NCBI GenBank assembly: GCA_945485625.1
Contig: CALYSH010000119.1
Location: 1 to 5,486 of the forward strand
Length of the DNA: 5,486 nucleotides
Origin: an uncultured Lachnospiraceae bacterium
Lineage (GTDB): Bacteria > Bacillota > Clostridia > Lachnospirales > Lachnospiraceae
Reading direction: 5' to 3'
A model generated the notes under the pieces. It did not search any database. It was given only the letters and a program-made list of their open reading frames with translations, and was not told the origin of the DNA. The translations under genes and the position numbers were made by a program. The first letter of the stretch is position 1, and each line of letters opens with the position of its first letter. Positions 5,385 to 5,486 of this stretch are shown here, piece after piece.

Positions 5385-5486
5385 TTAGTATATCACATTT
5401 CCCGGGAAAGTTCCATAGTAATCTCCCATAGGCCGATACTTTATTCTTCCATGGATAAATACTTTAGAATCCCCATGCAGATTGCA
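5385..5486 (-). CDS. Possible 3' end of an upstream gene (partial)
   Basis: One minus-strand frame is open from the window edge to a TAA at 5387-5385, giving 33 residues that end in Y-R-P-M-G-D-Y-Y-G-T-F-P-G-N-V-I-Y. The stop lies 42 nt before the ywlC start, as an operon neighbour would. I do not recognise the peptide, and an open run of this length is not unlikely by chance. A second frame ends at a TAA at 5441-5443 and is an equally possible tail, which would leave the promoter candidate in non-coding DNA. The gene, if real, continues outside the window. Confidence 0.25.
   Translation of the reverse strand, partial: CNLHGDSKVFIHGRIKYRPMGDYYGTFPGNVIY
5387..5415 (-). promoter_or_regulatory. 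Weak extended -10 promoter candidate for the ywlC operon
   Basis: On the minus strand TATACT (5392-5387) is preceded directly by TGA, which gives an extended -10 element. At 17-bp spacing the -35 region is TGGAAC (5415-5410), only a 3 of 6 match. Transcription would start near 5380, giving a leader of about 38 nt before ATG 5342 and leaving no leader for the ATG at 5378. It overlaps the possible coding frame listed above, so at most one of the two readings may be right. Confidence 0.35.
5398..5409. repeat. 12-bp perfect palindrome upstream of ywlC
   Basis: TTTCCCGGGAAA is a perfect 12-bp palindrome lying in the spacer of the candidate ywlC promoter. It shares the octamer CCGGGAAA with the palindrome at 17-29 in the DUF402 promoter spacer. 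The symmetry suits a dimeric repressor, but if the region is coding the sequence is simply part of the codons for Phe-Pro-Gly. Confidence 0.4.

Noticed and set aside
5451..5486. Possible divergent + strand gene starting at ATG 5451
   Set aside because: Only 12 codons are visible, and the bases before it are pyrimidine-rich with no ribosome binding site.
1..5486. CRISPR arrays, tRNA or rRNA genes, insertion sequences, phage attachment sites
   Set aside because: Reading both strands showed no regularly spaced repeats, no tRNA cloverleaf or rRNA-like stretch, no transposase-like protein and no terminal inverted repeats.

Overview
The window looks like a chromosomal segment of a low-to-mid GC Gram-positive bacterium of the class Clostridia, most likely a Lachnospiraceae-type organism. 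The reasons are strong AGGAGG-type ribosome binding sites, the gene order sua5/ywlC - rpiB - upp - dCMP deaminase (a typical Bacillota arrangement), a coiled-coil cell-wall hydrolase with a SleB/CwlJ-type catalytic domain, and a small helix-turn-helix regulator with membrane segments. No species can be named from the sequence alone.

Layout. On the + strand at the left end, a well-formed sigma-A-like promoter (13-41) drives a 160-aa DUF402 protein (101-583), a predicted nucleoside tri-/diphosphatase. A possible terminator hairpin straddles its stop codon. Converging on it is a minus-strand gene (674-1186) for an XRE-family regulator with a three-helix membrane tail; this gene is visibly more AT-rich than the rest. 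The remainder (1306-5342) is a minus-strand operon read from right to left: threonylcarbamoyl-AMP synthase (4278-5342), ribose-5-phosphate isomerase B (3766-4203), uracil phosphoribosyltransferase (3091-3720), dCMP deaminase (2595-3080) and a secreted coiled-coil cell-wall hydrolase (1389-2558). It ends at a strong intrinsic terminator (1299-1340). Gaps inside the operon are 74, 45, 10 and 36 nt, with no internal terminator seen. A weak promoter-like element lies at 5387-5415, and an open minus-strand frame ending at 5385 may be the tail of another upstream gene.

How the genes fit together. RpiB supplies ribose-5-phosphate, the precursor of PRPP. Upp uses PRPP to salvage uracil to UMP. dCMP deaminase makes dUMP for thymidylate synthesis. 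The Sua5 protein makes the activated intermediate for tRNA t6A modification. The hydrolase joins a CwlO/PcsB-like N-terminal coiled-coil region to a SleB-like catalytic domain, so it probably remodels peptidoglycan outside the membrane.

Several starts differ from the longest open frame because the Shine-Dalgarno site lies inside the longer version: DUF402 at 101, the hydrolase at 2558, dCMP deaminase at 3080 and upp at 3720. The region is mostly conserved housekeeping. I found no convincing undescribed system; the most interesting items are the hydrolase domain combination, the AT-rich membrane-tailed regulator, and GC-rich palindromes inside two promoter-like spacers.
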